Below are positions 19,620-20,115 of a DNA stretch of 20,115 nt, one piece after another (position 1 is the stretch's first letter; each line of letters begins with the position of its first letter). The stretch spans positions 1 to 20,115 of the IMG/VR virus record IMGVR_UViG_3300037628_000315; one strand, written 5' to 3'. The notes below the pieces were generated by a model. The model did not search any database. It saw nothing but the letters and a program-made list of their open reading frames with translations, and had not been told where the DNA came from. The DNA is from a virus. A program made the position numbers and the translations under genes.

Positions 19620-20115
19620 ATGCACTACTACAAGAGAAACATTGGCGACTATCACAAAAAAGCGGGACGGCTAAGTATGCTTCAGCACGGAGCGTACACG
19701 CTTTTGATAGATTCGTGCTATGACCGTGAGAAATTCCCGACGAAAGAAGAGGCGATTGATTGGGCCTGGGCTTCATCTTTAGATGAAATTGAAGCGGTAG
19801 AGTTCGTTCTAAAAAAGTTTTTTAAGCTTGAAGATGGCGTTTATATTCAAAAGCAAATAAAGGAAAATGTTTGTAAGTATCAGGCGAATTCATTAACCAA
19901 TAAGCGCATTGCTGTAGATAGAGAAAGGAAGCGTAGAGAGACGAATGGTAAAGAAAAAGGAACGGATTGTGATGATAAAAGCACGGTTCGTGCACAGAGC
20001 GTTAACGAACCTCCACCCAACCATAAACCATTAACCAATAACCATAAACCATTAACCAATAACCTAAGTAAAAAACAAGCAAAAAAAACCGATGTTGATT
20101 ATTCAGTTTTTGATG
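19620..20115 (+). CDS. DUF1376 phage replication protein, N-terminal part; 3' end cut by window
   Basis: ATG 19620 follows TATAGGAGAATAA. Residues 1-90 (HYYKRNIGDYHKKAGRLSML, then HGAYTLLIDSCYDREKFPTK, DGVYIQKQIKENV) match the DUF1376 domain found at the N-terminus of phage initiator proteins of the lambda O type. Residues 97-105 are strongly basic (VDRERKRRE). Residues 134-148 are the tandem NHKPLTN-NHKPLTN repeats, encoded by phased 7-base repeats. The remaining C-terminal part lies beyond the window. Confidence 0.85.
   Translation, partial: MHYYKRNIGDYHKKAGRLSMLQHGAYTLLIDSCYDREKFPTKEEAIDWAWASSLDEIEAVEFVLKKFFKLEDGVYIQKQIKENVCKYQANSLTNKRIAVDRERKRRETNGKEKGTDCDDKSTVRAQSVNEPPPNHKPLTNNHKPLTNNLSKKQAKKTDVDYSVFD
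20019..20067 (+). repeat. Seven phased 7-base repeats AACCNNN (two 21-base units), possible iterons
   Basis: Heptamers AACCATA, AACCATT, AACCAAT, AACCATA, AACCATT, AACCAAT, AACCTAA run without gaps. Three heptamers form a 21-base unit that repeats once. They lie inside the replication gene, where lambda-like phages carry their origin. Confidence 0.85.

Noticed and set aside
1-20115. tRNA genes, insertion sequences, integrase or attachment site
   Set aside because: No cloverleaf-like sequence, transposase-like frame, integrase motif or tRNA fragment was seen on either strand.

Overview
This window is part of a tailed-phage (myovirus) genome or prophage of a Gram-negative host, most likely a gammaproteobacterium. 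The host assignment is inferred from the Mu-type contractile-tail genes, the holin-dependent GH108 endolysin and the Shine-Dalgarno usage; no host gene is present. Gene density is close to 100 percent, and no gene-free stretch exceeds about 120 bases.

Region 1 (1-9694, + strand) is a complete Mu-type tail module in Mu order: end of a gp37-like gene, DUF2635 (gp38), sheath (L), tube (M), a tail-assembly chaperone pair joined by a probable -1 ribosomal frameshift (gp41 plus extension), tape measure, DNA-circularisation/tail protein N, hub P, spike gp45, gp46, baseplate J gp47 and gp48. Most genes overlap or abut. Region 2 (9705-10961) is a tail-fibre/receptor-binding protein ending in five 52-residue repeats that look like a closed beta-propeller. 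Region 3 (10965-12367) is the lysis cassette: a GH108 endolysin, a 39-residue very basic protein and three overlapping small membrane proteins in three different frames.

Region 4 (12372-17624, - strand) is a leftward early operon. It begins with small proteins, a Rad52-like single-strand annealing protein and SSB (a recombination module), followed by about ten small phage proteins of unknown function. Two TTGACG-N17 promoters are visible. Each carries the same TTAGATCTA palindrome core over the spacer or -10 region, so one regulator may control both.

Region 5 (17764-20115, + strand) is the diverging rightward early operon. It holds an AlpA/excisionase-like winged-HTH protein, small conserved phage proteins, a TTG-initiated Cro-like repressor behind a near-consensus promoter, and the start of a DUF1376 replication protein with seven phased 7-base AACC repeats inside it (possible origin). 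No integrase, CI-type repressor, terminase or head gene lies in this window.

Several genes here are short or start with TTG and are easily missed: 250-429, 2860-3003, 11503-11622, 11992-12168, 14442-14618, 17099-17245, 18886-19047 and 19432-19599. Short repeats at gene borders (12693/12908/13153, 15370/15661, 17956/18190) suggest that the early regions were assembled by exchange of single-gene cassettes.
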